Source: Symbiodinium microadriaticum | Taxonomy: Eukaryota; Sar; Dinophyceae; Suessiales; Symbiodiniaceae | NCBI GenBank assembly: GCA_001939145.1 | Contig: LSRX01000829.1 | Location: 42,364 to 106,363, forward strand | Direction of reading: 5' to 3' | DNA: 64,000 nt | In this document: one piece after another, positions 9,841 through 20,316 of the stretch | How positions within the stretch are numbered: the first letter of the stretch is position 1 | How the letters are laid out: the number at the start of each line of letters is the position of its first letter | Translations under genes and position numbers: made by a program | The notes under the pieces: model-generated | Told to the model about the DNA's origin: nothing | The model's input: only the letters and a program-made list of their open reading frames with translations | Database searches by the model: none

Positions 9841-12800
9841 TTGTGGAGCCGGAGCAGAGCACGTCTCCTGAGGCCAAGCGATGGTGCTTGTGGTGCACAG
9901 GCCAATGGCACCGGCACCTGGCACCAGCAGCCGCCCCTCTCTCGGATCTCCGAGGCGCAGAGCCAAGCGGACGTGGACTCCTTGTCGGAGCCTCGGAGCC
10001 GCGTCGGAGAGCCTTGCGATCTCTCGCGAAGTCGAAAGCGGAAGGTTGATGCAGCAGGGCCAGGCCCTGGCCAGGCAGTCCATGGGCCTGCCGCGGCCTT
10101 TCTGCATAAATCGGCATGGGCCATTGGGCGACTTTTCGGGCTCTGCCTAGGCCCGGGACTGGCTGCGGAGCTGGATGTGGAGCCGGATGTGGTGGCTGCG
10201 GCGCTGGCTCCTGCGGAGGGCCGTGCGGTGGTTGCGGCCGAAGCGGGAATTCTGGATTCGGTGGCTGCGGTGGGTGTGGTGGCTGTGGCGGTTGCTGTGG
10301 CTGCGGGGGCTGCGGTTGTGGTGGTTGCGGTGTGGGCTGCGGGGGGCCGGGGTCCCAGTCAATGACATGGAGTGTGAATGTAGCGGCTAACTTCTTTAGC
10401 TTTCCTCGTTCAGTGTTCGATCAATGCGTCTTGTTTGCTTGGTACTTGTAGCTAGTTCTGCGTTCCGGTTTTTTCAACGAATCACATGTACTCATATGCA
10501 ATGCCAAGGAATTGCGGTGGCTGCGTCCTCAACACCTTTCGACAAAGTCGCGCTGCTTTCGAAACATGAGCTCTGGCTTCAAATGCGAGCCCAGGTGGTT
10601 GCGGCTGCGGCTGTGGGGGCTGTGGGGGGCTCGGGCCTCAGAGCGTTGCCGGTCGCAGGCCGATGCTTGACTATGCTTTGACTTGGATAAGCCCGCAGCC
10701 TCCATGACCCAACAAGCAAGTGCTATACAAGTCCCGCTCATTGCATTGCTGGCAGGTCCAGCGGCTGCGGTGGCTGCGGTGGTTGCGGAGGTCTGCCTGG
10801 GGGGGGGCCGTGTCACGGGGTTGTTCTACAGAAGGGCCTTTCAATGCCTTACAAGAGATCCTAGCCAAAGTAGGAAACCTACCTGGACCTACCTGCCACA
10901 TGGCTGTCTTGCGAAGGGTGTTTGGAACATCCGCCACGTGCCATGTGACCAGAATTTTTGGGGCTCCAGGTGCCGCGTAGAACCCTTCGGAACTTCACGG
11001 CTCGAATCGCCATAGTGTTGGAATGCAAGGGTCGACAGGCAGCAGCATGACACGACATTTGTGCTATGACAGCTTGTGGCTTACAGTATCTCACGGTTCG
11101 CTGGCACAGATGCGGATGCATGCAGGGTTCTTTAGGCCTCTCATTGCCCACCGATTACAGGTGTTCTGTGGCCGGGCCATGAATTCTATCTGCTAGAAGT
11201 CATCGCTGGCCTGTTCAACAGCCATAGATGACTTCTAGTGTTCATGCCCTAGCCGTGCCCTGTCGAGAACGACTTCGGACGGCTTGTGTTAGACACAGAC
11301 TTCAATGCCGAAGGGGGACGTGAGCACAGTGCCGTGCAAGTTTTGGAACCACATGCCCCGGGCACCCAACCGGTGCTTCTGGCCATGTTGTAACAGATCG
11401 AGCAGAGACTTGGCAGCAGCGACTGACAGTGAACGGCATGTTTCAACAGTCCACTCCTGTGGGACATTCCGGTCGGCCACGGAGAGACCTTAAAAGGACT
11501 CTGGGCCAGACTCGGTTTCTCTTGTAAAGTCTAGAGCTCTCCGGCCAAGATGTTGCATAGAAAGGGCAGAGCGAGACAAAATGTTTTGCACCTGATTTGA
11601 GGCAAAGTCTGATGCATGGTGTTGACTTGAAGCCAATGTTGTGAGGCTGCGGTGGTGGTTGTGGATGTGGTGGTTGCGGCAACTGCGGCGGATGCTGTGG
11701 GCAGTTTCCAGGATGTGGTGGGTGCGGGATGGGAGACAGCATTGGCGGAATTCAGCTCCGGGCTCAGAACATATGACGTGTTCGAAGCGAGTCGATGCCA
11801 GACGTCTCTTGGCCTTGCGGAACAGGTCTGGGTTGGCGCAGCTGCAGCAGCAGCTCCAGCTTCAGCAGCAGCAGCTGCAACAGCAGCAGGCGATGCAACA
11901 GTCACAGGCACTTCAATGATGCAGCTTGAACGGTATGTGTGGTATGTGGAAGATTAAACTTCAGTGTGGCACGATGTTTTGTCAGGCAAAGGCTATGATG
12001 TCCCCTCCACCTCCGCCCCCGCTTCCGCCATCAGCTGCGGCGTCGCAGGCACAGAGGAGCCCCTCTAGATTAGACCGCTTCATGCAGGATGATTTTTCTG
12101 TCGAGTCATTTTTTTCGCTCTGCTGGTTTGCTGTTCTTGTTATCGCAGACATGTCCACCTAGTGCTTTGGTTCATCCTCGTAGCTAGGGTGTGGCCGTAA
12201 CAACAAAAGCCAAGAGAGTTCTGGGTATCTGTTTTCCTTGTCGTCAATGATCAGCACATAGACTTATGGGATAGAATCTGCGGCCACGAGGAGCCCAACA
12301 CAGATGCCTATGAACATCAATGCTTTGAGCGCCTTGGTATGATGCGCTCGATTTCGGCATTTCCGAGAAGAAGAAAGCTGGAAGACATCTGGTGCGCAAG
12401 GCAAGCAAGCGTTGCAGCTGCAGCAGAAAATTGCACAGCTGCAGCAACAGCTTGGTGCATGCCTCGGCTGCGGGAACCAAGATTCTTGGTTTTTTTGAGA
12501 AGTTCTTAAGGGTTCCTCAAGCCCAGTAGACTGAACCAGCTAGAGGTCTCATGGGCGAAGGATCGCAAGCCAGCTGCTTAGTCACCGCTTTTTGCGTGTT
12601 TTTTTTTTTTTTTTTGGGGGGGGGGCTCCCGAAAATTCAGCACTGCTCTTGGCTTAGGCGGCGCTTCCTGGAGAGGTTTCGCTCTCGGCTCTTGCGCTCT
12701 TGGCGCTGAAAATTTGAGAAGCCGTGAAGCCCCCTAAGGAAGACCCCAACCTGGGCAGCCTTCCCGAAGGAGGGGTTTCAGAAGGCAACCGCGTCGCCTT

Positions 12801-13588
12801 GTGGGCTGTGCCAAATTGGGCACAGGAGCTGGAGCCTTCGACCAAGGCAATGGCGGACAGCAAAGGGGGAATGCGCTGAATGTTAAAGCCTGTGAAGGTC
12901 CTAGTTAGAATTAGAAGCATAACTAAGCTCCTCCGGTCCTAGAGCCGCGTTCGGCAGGTCGAGGCTATCAGCAGCCAGCGACTCCGCAGCAGCCTCGTTT
13001 TGCCGGATTGGCTGAGCATTTGGTGTCTTGTTTCCCAGCAAAGTAGAACAAATCTAGATTGCTAAGTTAGAGCGTCTTGAAAGATGTTTTGAGTTTCTTG
13101 ATCATGTGGGGAAGTCAGAGACGATGCTGTGGGGAGGATCCTGAAACACTTAGTCATGAGTCATGAGATGTCTTTCGGCGGGCATGGCCAGAACACCCAG
13201 GCCAGACATCCCGAACATGGCATGGGGCTCAGATGGTCTAAGACCCTGTCAACAAAGCGGATCACTGAAGCTCCAGGCACAGCAGTCGATGATGCGCTCG
13301 ATGATCACTCCCCAGTCACAGCCTCCACAGCATCCGGCGCCCACCAAGCTGCAGAACAAGGAAGAGGCCCCTTGCCGCCTGGCCGCCGCAACATCTACGA
13401 ATCACTGCGAAGCACCCCCAAAGGCCCCCAAATTCCTGGGCCCTGGGCAGGCTCAGCCTCCGGCCGCAGCGGCCGCCGCAGCGGCTGCGGCCGCTGCTCA
13501 GACAGCGCCGGCACAGAGCCAGGATCCAAACAGCCACTTTACATTCGAGGCGACACACGGCGTCACCGATCTTTCTCGTCCAGAGTGA
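9841..13588 (+). CDS. low-complexity protein: Gly-Cys-, Gln-, Pro- and Ala-rich exons
   Basis: A chain of + exons, each after an AG acceptor. The first (about 9841-10100) is Ser/Arg-rich with a nuclear-signal-like SRKRK. Gly-Cys-rich exons follow: 10150-10338 (ending at a GC donor in phase with the next), 10595-10640, about 10752-10800 and 11646-11755, all built on GGCG units. A Gln/Leu-rich exon at 11842-11907 (LQQQLQLQQQQ) joins in phase to a Pro-rich exon near 11985-12060 (MMSPPPPPPLPP). Another Gln-rich piece lies at 12406-12450 (LQLQQKIAQLQQQL), and a Gln/Pro then poly-Ala exon at 13271-13585. The series lies between PDZ copies on the same strand and could be the linker region of one large scaffold protein. 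The reverse strand would read Pro-Gln and Ala-rich. I prefer + because of acceptors, phases and neighbours. Confidence 0.48.
12599..12625. repeat. poly-T run followed by poly-G run
   Basis: About 17 T directly followed by 10 G, in a part with no exon call. It is a likely place for sequencing or assembly slippage. Confidence 0.9.
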
Positions 13589-13828
13589 ATCAGTTCTTTT
13601 AGTTTCCTGGGTCTGCAGGTTTATCTACAGCGGCATGAAGGCATGAGGCGACGCGGCGGCGGTGTTTTTGTACCTTCAGAATTTCAGTTGCTTTGTCGTA
13701 AGGCTTGGCCTCAGTGTCCTTCCGGTCACCATGCACGACGTCGCAGTGCTGTGGGTGTGCTCCTGACTTTGGGCAAGACATGGATAAGCAGGCTGCCTTT
13801 TGACTTCCGCTGATTTGCCATGTCTTCG

Positions 13829-14134
13829 CAGGTGAACGAAGTGTCTGAGGGGGGCGCTGTGGACGCTTGGAACAAGTAGCAGCCTCGGAGCATGAGCCAT
13901 GTGCCTTTTGGGAGTGGAACCACCCCGAGGTCCGTCTGCTCCGCCTTCCAAGTTCGAAGTGGAGACGTCCTGCTCCTGGAGAATGGAAGACGCGATAGCA
14001 CATTGCTACAGATTTATGCGGTCAGGCAATCACGCGCGTCTTCAATGCAGTTGGAGACCATGCCAAGATGATGGAGGTGCGGCACCAAGAAGCGACCACG
14101 ATCTTCATACAGTTCGACATCCTGATCAGGAGTT
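13829..14134 (+). CDS. PDZ-like domain, copy 2 (spliced)
   Basis: Exon 13832-13875 after a cgcag acceptor encodes VNEVSEGGAVDAWN and stops mid-codon at GTAGCA, the same position and phase as copy 1. A second exon (about 13932-13990) encodes SAFQVRSGDVLLLEN, the GD-h-h-h strand. The third (from about 14050) encodes VGDHAKMMEVRHQEA and then a hydrophobic strand (TIFIQFDILI), matching the alpha-2 helix and last strand of a PDZ fold. The three pieces follow the usual PDZ order. The second-to-third junction appears to use a GA donor and is less certain. The copy follows the Ala-rich low-complexity exon and precedes PDZ copy 3 on the same strand. Confidence 0.57.
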
Positions 14135-14252
14135 GCAAAGCCACCGTAACATTCGCCTGGCCGTCGTGCGGCAAGGGGGCAACAACCCGGCAGTGTGGGC
14201 AGCTAAACTGATGGCACCATGTCAAGTCCTGACTTTTGCCTGAGGGACGGTA

Positions 14253-14884
14253 GTGACTGGTAGTGTTTTGCCAGGCCGGCTGGTGCAAAGGCACCTGCAA
14301 AAGCTCCGCCACAACTTCCACAGTAGACTCCTAAGATCGCTGCACCCACTCTCGGAAGACTGTCGCCCGATTGTGGCGCTTGCTGTTGATTGCATCTCAG
14401 GCAAGTTCCCAAGTCCAGTGCACCTCGAGCTCAGGCTCAGGCACGCTGTCGATGTTATCAACAGCGATGAGCCAAATTTGTGCATGTCACAAGCAGGACG
14501 ACTTGGGTCCACGTGGTCAGCTGGCAGCTGCCCAAGCGACCAGTACTTCATCCATGCTCTGCCTGCGCGACGTTCTTGGAGGCGGGTATTGGTGCAGCGG
14601 ATGAGATGCAAACTATGCTAGCGGGCCATGGCGCTGAAAGCGCCGCAAGCAGGCTGGAGAGCGAGGTTGCCGGATTCTGTGCTGCGCTCGCCAATGGCTC
14701 ACCTGAGCAGGATGCCCAGACCTCCCATCAGCCAGGCCCCGCCCAACGAGGCCGCGTCGCCGAAGACTTTTCGTTTTGGTATTGGTGGGGGGTTAGAAGC
14801 AGGCCACGGAGGATGCGTTGGAGCGCGGGGCTCGGCCGACCTTCTCCCGCTGGAGCAAGAGTTTCGTTGACAGCTAACAGTTAG
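14253..14884 (+). CDS. ambiguous coding stretch, frame unresolved
   Basis: Several overlapping + frames look coding-like. One at about 14540-14800 is Ala/Glu-rich (AADEMQTMLAGHGAES). Another over the same bases, 14628-14870, is Pro/Ser-rich and then Gly-rich (TFRFGIGGGLEAGHGG). A minus frame is also open. Given PDZ copies on both sides on +, linker exons of the same gene are likely, but the frame and edges cannot be decided by eye. Confidence 0.3.
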
Positions 14885-15494
14885 ACAAATACATGATTCC
14901 TTGGTGTAACATGGGTACGTCTCCATGGTCCTGGGACGGCTCAGGAAAACATCCGCACCTCCCCCCGGTTTAGCAAAACCATTGCCGCTGCCCGAAGTGT
15001 TCGTGGCTTTGTGTCTTGTAGGCAGCCGTTTGAAAGATATGCACAAGCACGCTGAGGGTGCCTATTGAATCTCGACCTCTCGGAACAACTGGCGACGATC
15101 CAGGTACGGGGCTGATGGGATTTGCAGAGAGGGGCCAGCAAGGGGTTTCGTGACCTTTGCGTGACAAAGGTGATTTGATAGGGAGCATTGACGTCCAAGA
15201 AAATGGCACGTGTGGAACCTAGGAAAGACGAGGGGAGAATTTCGGTTCCTCTTCCTTGTTCCGTCAGCACATTTTCAATGCTCTGCACTACTCAGGAATG
15301 GGCCGCTTCGTTTTCAGGCGTCGGAACCACCTTGCACGGCTTTTGGTCAGAAGTTCGTGTGCTTGCCTGGGCAGACGACATGTGTACGTCTGCAACCCAC
15401 AACACCAAACACTAGACTCATTCAGGTTTGAAGTGCCCTGATATTGCAGTGGAGGTGGTCCTAGCGCGCAAAGGGCCCGGGCGTCTTGGTATAG

Positions 15495-16414
15495 ATGCTG
15501 CGTGCCCAGGACACCAAGGACACAGAGAGTGTGTCTGAGACTGTGAGCCCTGACTCCTGCAAGGTCGTCCTCAAGCGAGAGGCAAACTTCTGCCGTATCC
15601 CGAGACCTGTCTGTGCAAGCCAAGAGGGCAAGCGGGCTCGCAGCGGAGCTTTTCTCAGAACAGCATCCTCGACTGAAGGCGGCTTGTTGGTCTACAAAGT
15701 CAGTGAGGGCGGCAGAGTTTTGCACCCAGAGTTTGTGTTATTTTATAGCATGAGCACCAGAGCGATTGATACGAGGTGGACGCATGGAACAAGCAGAGCC
15801 AGATGCCCTACCGGGTCTTGCCAGGCACAGTGTCCAAGGTAGAGATACGAAAAGGGAGGGTGCCATGCAGATCCTTTGTTGGAATTCCTGTATTGTGCTC
15901 TGGGAAGAATTCCGGTAGCTTCGCTTCACTTCTCCGCACCTAGGGTGGAGCTTTCTGACATGAAGGGACCGCTATCGTTTTGAAGCTGAATCAAGGGTTC
16001 AAGAGGAATTTACGTGACAAGCCCAAGGCGTGACCGACACCGCAAGTCCGCACCTTTTCTCTGCTTGTGGCAGGTGATCACATCCTCGAGGTGAACGATG
16101 TGAGCATCAGCGCGCAGCCCCGGAGACTTATTCTGCTGAGCCCGTTCCTTTGGCTGTTCGCTGCGGGAGTTCAAAGTCAATCAGGTGGGGACAACAACCC
16201 GCAGAATGACAAGTTTGCCGTCAGGACTGGCTTCTTCAAGATCGAAATTTCGTGCGGCTGACTGGCTGCCGCTCTGTTCGTGCATCTTTGTGCAGAGTCA
16301 AAGACTACCGTGTGGACCGATGCCAGGATGGTGCAAGAGTTGTCCAAGGACAGGAAAAACGTGCACTTTACGGCCCGCGGCCTTCTTCGATTGTTGATAC
16401 GACAGTCACGCTGA
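15495..16414 (+). CDS. PDZ-like domain, copy 3 (spliced, best resolved)
   Basis: The clearest PDZ copy. Exon up to 15716 ends GLLVYKVSEGGR before a GT donor. Exon 15776-15824 encodes VDAWNKQSQMPYRVLP and ends after the first base of a Gly codon at a GC donor. Exon 16074-16099 completes GDHILEVND and stops at GTGAGC. Exon from 16298 encodes TDARMVQELSKDRKN followed by LLRLLIR, the alpha-2 helix and last strand. All four junctions keep phase. The open frame runs to a TGA at 16412-16414, but the last exon may be spliced before it. PDZ domains are peptide-binding scaffold modules. The Val-Asn-Asp/Gly turn and the intron directly after it are shared with copy 1. Confidence 0.68.
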
Positions 16415-16445
16415 GCAATGTTCCCAGGTCGAAAGAGTCCCCTCC

Positions 16446-18184
16446 GTGTCTGAACTCTCCCAAGAGGTCCGAGGGGGGGAGCGCATCGGAAGAGACCTGG
16501 TGCTACCTGGGATGCCTGGGCAGGATGAGAGCGCCATTCAGGTCGGTCTCTCCGACCAAGGTGCCCCGGCTGCTCCATGGCGCAAGCCGCAAGAAGAGCC
16601 GGGTCCCTGGCTGGGGGCAGAGACTGCGCAGGCGAAGCTCGTCGCCGCCTGGAGGGGCCGTGAGCCTAAAACGCTGGCAGAGAAGCTGCTAATGTCTGGC
16701 TATGTCTGGCTCCTGCTCGTGTCGAGGCAGATGATGCCTCGACAGGTAGGTTCTGTGCTCAGTGCAGGGCCATGCACGGCCTGTGTGCATCGACAAGCAA
16801 ATAGGGGCAAGCTGGTTCTCGAGGCCCCCAGCAGACCCCAGAAGGTGGTCAGGACCTTCAAGGGACGCTGTGTGATGCATGCAGATTCTGGGCTCCTTGC
16901 TGAAGAGCCTTGCGGGCCCTGCGGAAGTGGAGCGATTGATCGAATCTAATTCCATATTTGGTCGAATCGTGTGATTGTAGCAGGGCTGGTTTGCTGCGCA
17001 GGAAGCCGACGTGGCCCAAGGCAAGCGGACACTTCCCATGGCCGTCTTTGTCAGCTCATCTTGCTTGTTTGTTTTTCGTGCCATTATCCTGCGGATGTTT
17101 CTGCAAGGTGCGGTTGCAAAGGGCGGCGCGCAGTCACTTTCTTGCAAGAGCAAACACCGGCAGTTCGTTTGGGCATGGGCAGATCTGAGCAAATGCCGCA
17201 GGCTGTGCAGGTCGACACAATTTTTCTTCCTGCTGCTGAGGCCCCCGGCTTCAAAGCCACCGGCAAAAGCCCAGGCTCCGGCACAGCTTCAAGCACCCCT
17301 GAAGCCGGGGCAGCCAACGCCGACTCCGCCTGCTGTCGCACCGAAGTCTGGCACAGAGATGTGAGATGATGCGAGGGACGATGTGCGACCGAACAGACAA
17401 AGGAGAGATCCAAGAGCGTTGCTTAGGTGGCAGCCGAAGTCTTCGCCAGCTCTGCCAGGCATTCGCAAAGCTGTGTGTTTCGGTCGTATCCATGTCTACA
17501 GAAAAGTGTTTCCTACTGTCTCGCGACTCCGCAAAGCTGTCTTGTCGCAGCAGGCCAAAAGTCTGAAGAGAGCGACAGCGTGGATGTGGATCTGGAGCCA
17601 CCCCAAGGCCTGGCCAGGGGTCCGAGACAGAAAGGCTTGAAAGCTGCTGCCTGCTTTGATCAGGTGCATTGTCCGCCACTGCCCTTGCAGATGGTGAGGT
17701 CTCCGACCAGGGCCCTTCTGCAGAGGTCAGGGAGGAGGAGGAGAAAGTAGAGACAGCCGAAAAGGTCGAGGAAGAGAAAGACAAGGACAAGGACGGCAAA
17801 GAACCGAAAGGATCTGAGAAGGAACAGGAGGACGCAGACGCTGCTCTTCCAGCCGAGACAGAAGCAGCAGACCAGGCCGCTAAGGAGGGCGCAGAAGCTT
17901 CCCCACTGCCAGCTATGCAGAAGGCACCAAAGGCCAAGCCTGCCGACTCCGGCCCTCCTTTAGCTCCACCCCCGAGTTCTCCCTCCTCCAGGCCTCTGCC
18001 ACCACCCCCGAAGGTGCAGGCGCCCCCGGCACCCCCGAAGCCACAGAAGGAAGAGAAGGAAGCCCAGGCCAAGTCGCTGCCTGCGCCGCCTGCCGGCCCG
18101 GCACCGGCACCTCCTCAAGGCGATGAAGGCGAAAAAGCCGAGCCATCCGACGCGCCATCACCGAAAACCGATGCGCAGACATAA
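16446..18184 (+). CDS. acidic, proline-rich C-terminal region of the PDZ-containing unit
   Basis: Three pieces of low-complexity coding sequence. At about 16446-16690 a mixed charged exon includes a Trp-containing helix (TAQAKLVAAWRGREPKTL). At about 17240-17362 a Pro/Ala/Lys-rich exon follows. From 17691, after a ttgcag acceptor, a terminal exon runs to the TAA at 18182-18184: first strongly acidic and Lys/Glu-rich (EEEEKVETAEKVEEEKDKDK), then dominated by Pro/Ala with Lys. No enzyme domain is visible. Position and strand suggest it is the tail of the PDZ scaffold protein, but a separate gene is possible. Minus-strand frames over the same bases are shadows of the biased codons. Confidence 0.55.
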
Positions 18185-19668
18185 CCTCGCAGAGGACCTA
18201 CTTCCATTGCAATGCCGCTTCGCATGGTCGACCGGACTTGTGCCTGCAGGACCATGGCACATGGCACTCCCGACCCCTTATTTTCAACTGAGAACCTCGG
18301 TCGGGTTTTGCATTTGTCGCACTGGCAGTTCCACCGGGGGGTCTCGTGTCAAGATGACTCTCCCCCTACTCATCACAGCAAAAGAAAAGTCTAGAATTCT
18401 CCTGTAGACCTGATGGAATCAGGTACAGAGACATTTTCCAGGCCTTTAGGTTTCTTCTGATAGAGGTTGAGCTTCTAGCCACAATAACCCATCATTGGTG
18501 ATGTTGCTTCTACTTGGCTTCTGCAATCGTACCAGTAATGCTTTGAGAAGTCAAAGGCCTGTCCTCTCACCTGCGCCGCTTTCAACGTGGATGCATAGAT
18601 GATACTGTTGAGCTTTTTGATCCTTGCTGTTTCGCCATACGCCAGCACAGTGTGGCGCAGTCTCTAAAATCAAGTTGATTGTCATGTGGGATCAGCAATG
18701 ATGCTTTGACGATGCAAGCAAAAGTTCTGGCGAGCAAGTGCACGCTTGAATCCAAATGTGGCCGAACGTGCATCCCAGCGCATGTTGGGATGCTAGTGGT
18801 CTGTTGTGATGCTTGAAAGTGCAGAGGCGGTCATCATTTCCTGTGGTGCACCCGACTCGTTCGATGTCTACGAGGCGTCAGCTTGTTTCGCGGTTGCGCA
18901 CAGTTCCACCCCCAAATGCAAGAACCGAAGTGTCTTGCGTGACATTTTGGAGGCATGCTTTGAGACCCTCACGAAGCTGGGGTTCGCCATGCCAGGCATT
19001 GCAAACAAGGAGACCAGCATTCGCCGTCTTCGAGTTTCTTTACTGCAGCATTTCTTGCAGGAGCTTCTGTTGCGTTTACTTGAAGACGTGCACGAGGTGC
19101 GGCGGTATGCTAGTGTCCAGCCACAAAAACGTGATGTCCCGTGGAAGTCGTACTGGGAAGCAGTGTGACACTCCCAGCGGGAGATCAACAAGTGTGGTGG
19201 GAACGAATTCACTTCAGCTGCAGGTCTACGACGTCCTCTTGTCGTGCGTAGAGACGTACGAGTGGGCCTGCAACCCACGCAGGCAGATATTTTAGGATCT
19301 GGGATGGCGGCACATCGTCAAAGGTCCAGCCTGGCGCCACGGGCCTCTTGAGGCTGTGGATGCTTCAGGTGCTGCGCGTTTCGGCACGGGTGCGCTCTTG
19401 AGGTCTTGACACATGAGCTCGGGGTCTCGCCGTTTGGCTCATTTGGCTCCAGCTTTAGACCGTGGGATGTCTGGAGCTTTGTGAACTCTTTCGACTTGGG
19501 TCGAGCCCGAAGAGGGTGCTGAGCAGCGGGCGACTCGTCCTCTCCATGCCTCGAGAAGTGGTTGTCGTCGCGTGCCCTACGCAAAAAAAGAAAACACAGT
19601 AACCTAGAACGCTTGGTCTCAAAACTGACGTGGCTCAGCTCTCGCGAGGTATGACGATCTTGTGGCAG
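18185..19668. other. stretch without a defensible gene
   Basis: Open frames at 18806-19168 (+), 18813-19295 (+) and 18868-19278 (-) overlap each other. None has a motif or a convincing splice context, so I leave them uncalled. Confidence 0.4.
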
Positions 19669-19911
19669 GTGTGGACCTCGGGTCGCAACTCCTCGAGGCC
19701 CGTAGAAGACTCCAGGACATCTCAGAGACCCTGCTACGACGCCGCTGCCACGCTGCCAGGCCTGGGGACCAGGCAGCCTGGGCGTCGTGGCGGTGCGAGG
19801 AGTCCCGCGCTGGGAGGACACAGAAGCCGTGAATCCGTGAAGCGAGTTTCCAGAGTGCGAACATTGGAACGAGAGGAGCTGTACATGTCCGTGCTGAAGC
19901 AGGGCACCTAG
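19669..19911 (+). CDS. candidate coiled-coil-like exon, unknown
   Basis: After a gtggcag acceptor, a + frame from 19669 to a stop at 19830-19832 encodes a charged helix (LLEARRRLQDISETLLRRRC). A second + frame continues to 19909 with another charged helix (VRTLEREELYMSVLKQ). They could be two exons of one gene or the 5' part of the dioxygenase gene downstream. No family is recognised. The longer minus frame over this region has no coding character. Confidence 0.33.
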   Translation: MWTSGRNSSRPVEDSRTSQRPCYDAAATLPGLGTRQPGRRGGARSPALGGHRSRESVKRVSRVRTLEREELYMSVLKQGT

Positions 19912-20316
19912 GTTTCCTAGCATCCAGGACCCGGCAAGCCTGCAGCCCCACACTGCGATGCGCCCTAGGCAAGCGCACAAGCTCGCTCACTTGTCGCCCG
20001 AGAGCTTGCGAGCAATCGAGGATGAGGCAGAGCTCTGTCGTTTCCACATGTACTGCTACGTACTGATGCTTAATGCCCTCTGCGAGGCCTCTATGTACAA
20101 TGCTGGCTGGCCACGCACATAAGCAGACAATGCCGTTGAGTTCCGGTTGTTGCCATCATGTGCCCTCAGGTCACACGGCAAAGAGAAGCTGGGAGACAAA
20201 CCAGACCTAGCGAAAGGGTCGCACAAACCTTAGCAACCCAGGAGGCTTCGTGACAAGAACGCAGCTGCATCCCAACTCTCCACTCTTGCAGTCAGTTTTT
20301 TGAGCGCACTCCCGAG

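Noticed and set aside
10147..10368. His/Arg/Ser-rich or Pro-Gln-rich minus reading of the GGCG block
   Set aside because: + acceptors, in-phase donors and + PDZ neighbours favour the Gly-Cys reading, although the minus reading cannot be excluded fully.
16446..16949. Treating the whole + frame to 16949 as one exon
   Set aside because: Composition loses protein character after about 16700; only the first half is kept.
17251..18072. Minus-strand open frame of 273 codons, Ser/Gly/Ala-rich
   Set aside because: Antisense of the acidic Pro-rich + tail. The biased codons leave the opposite strand open.
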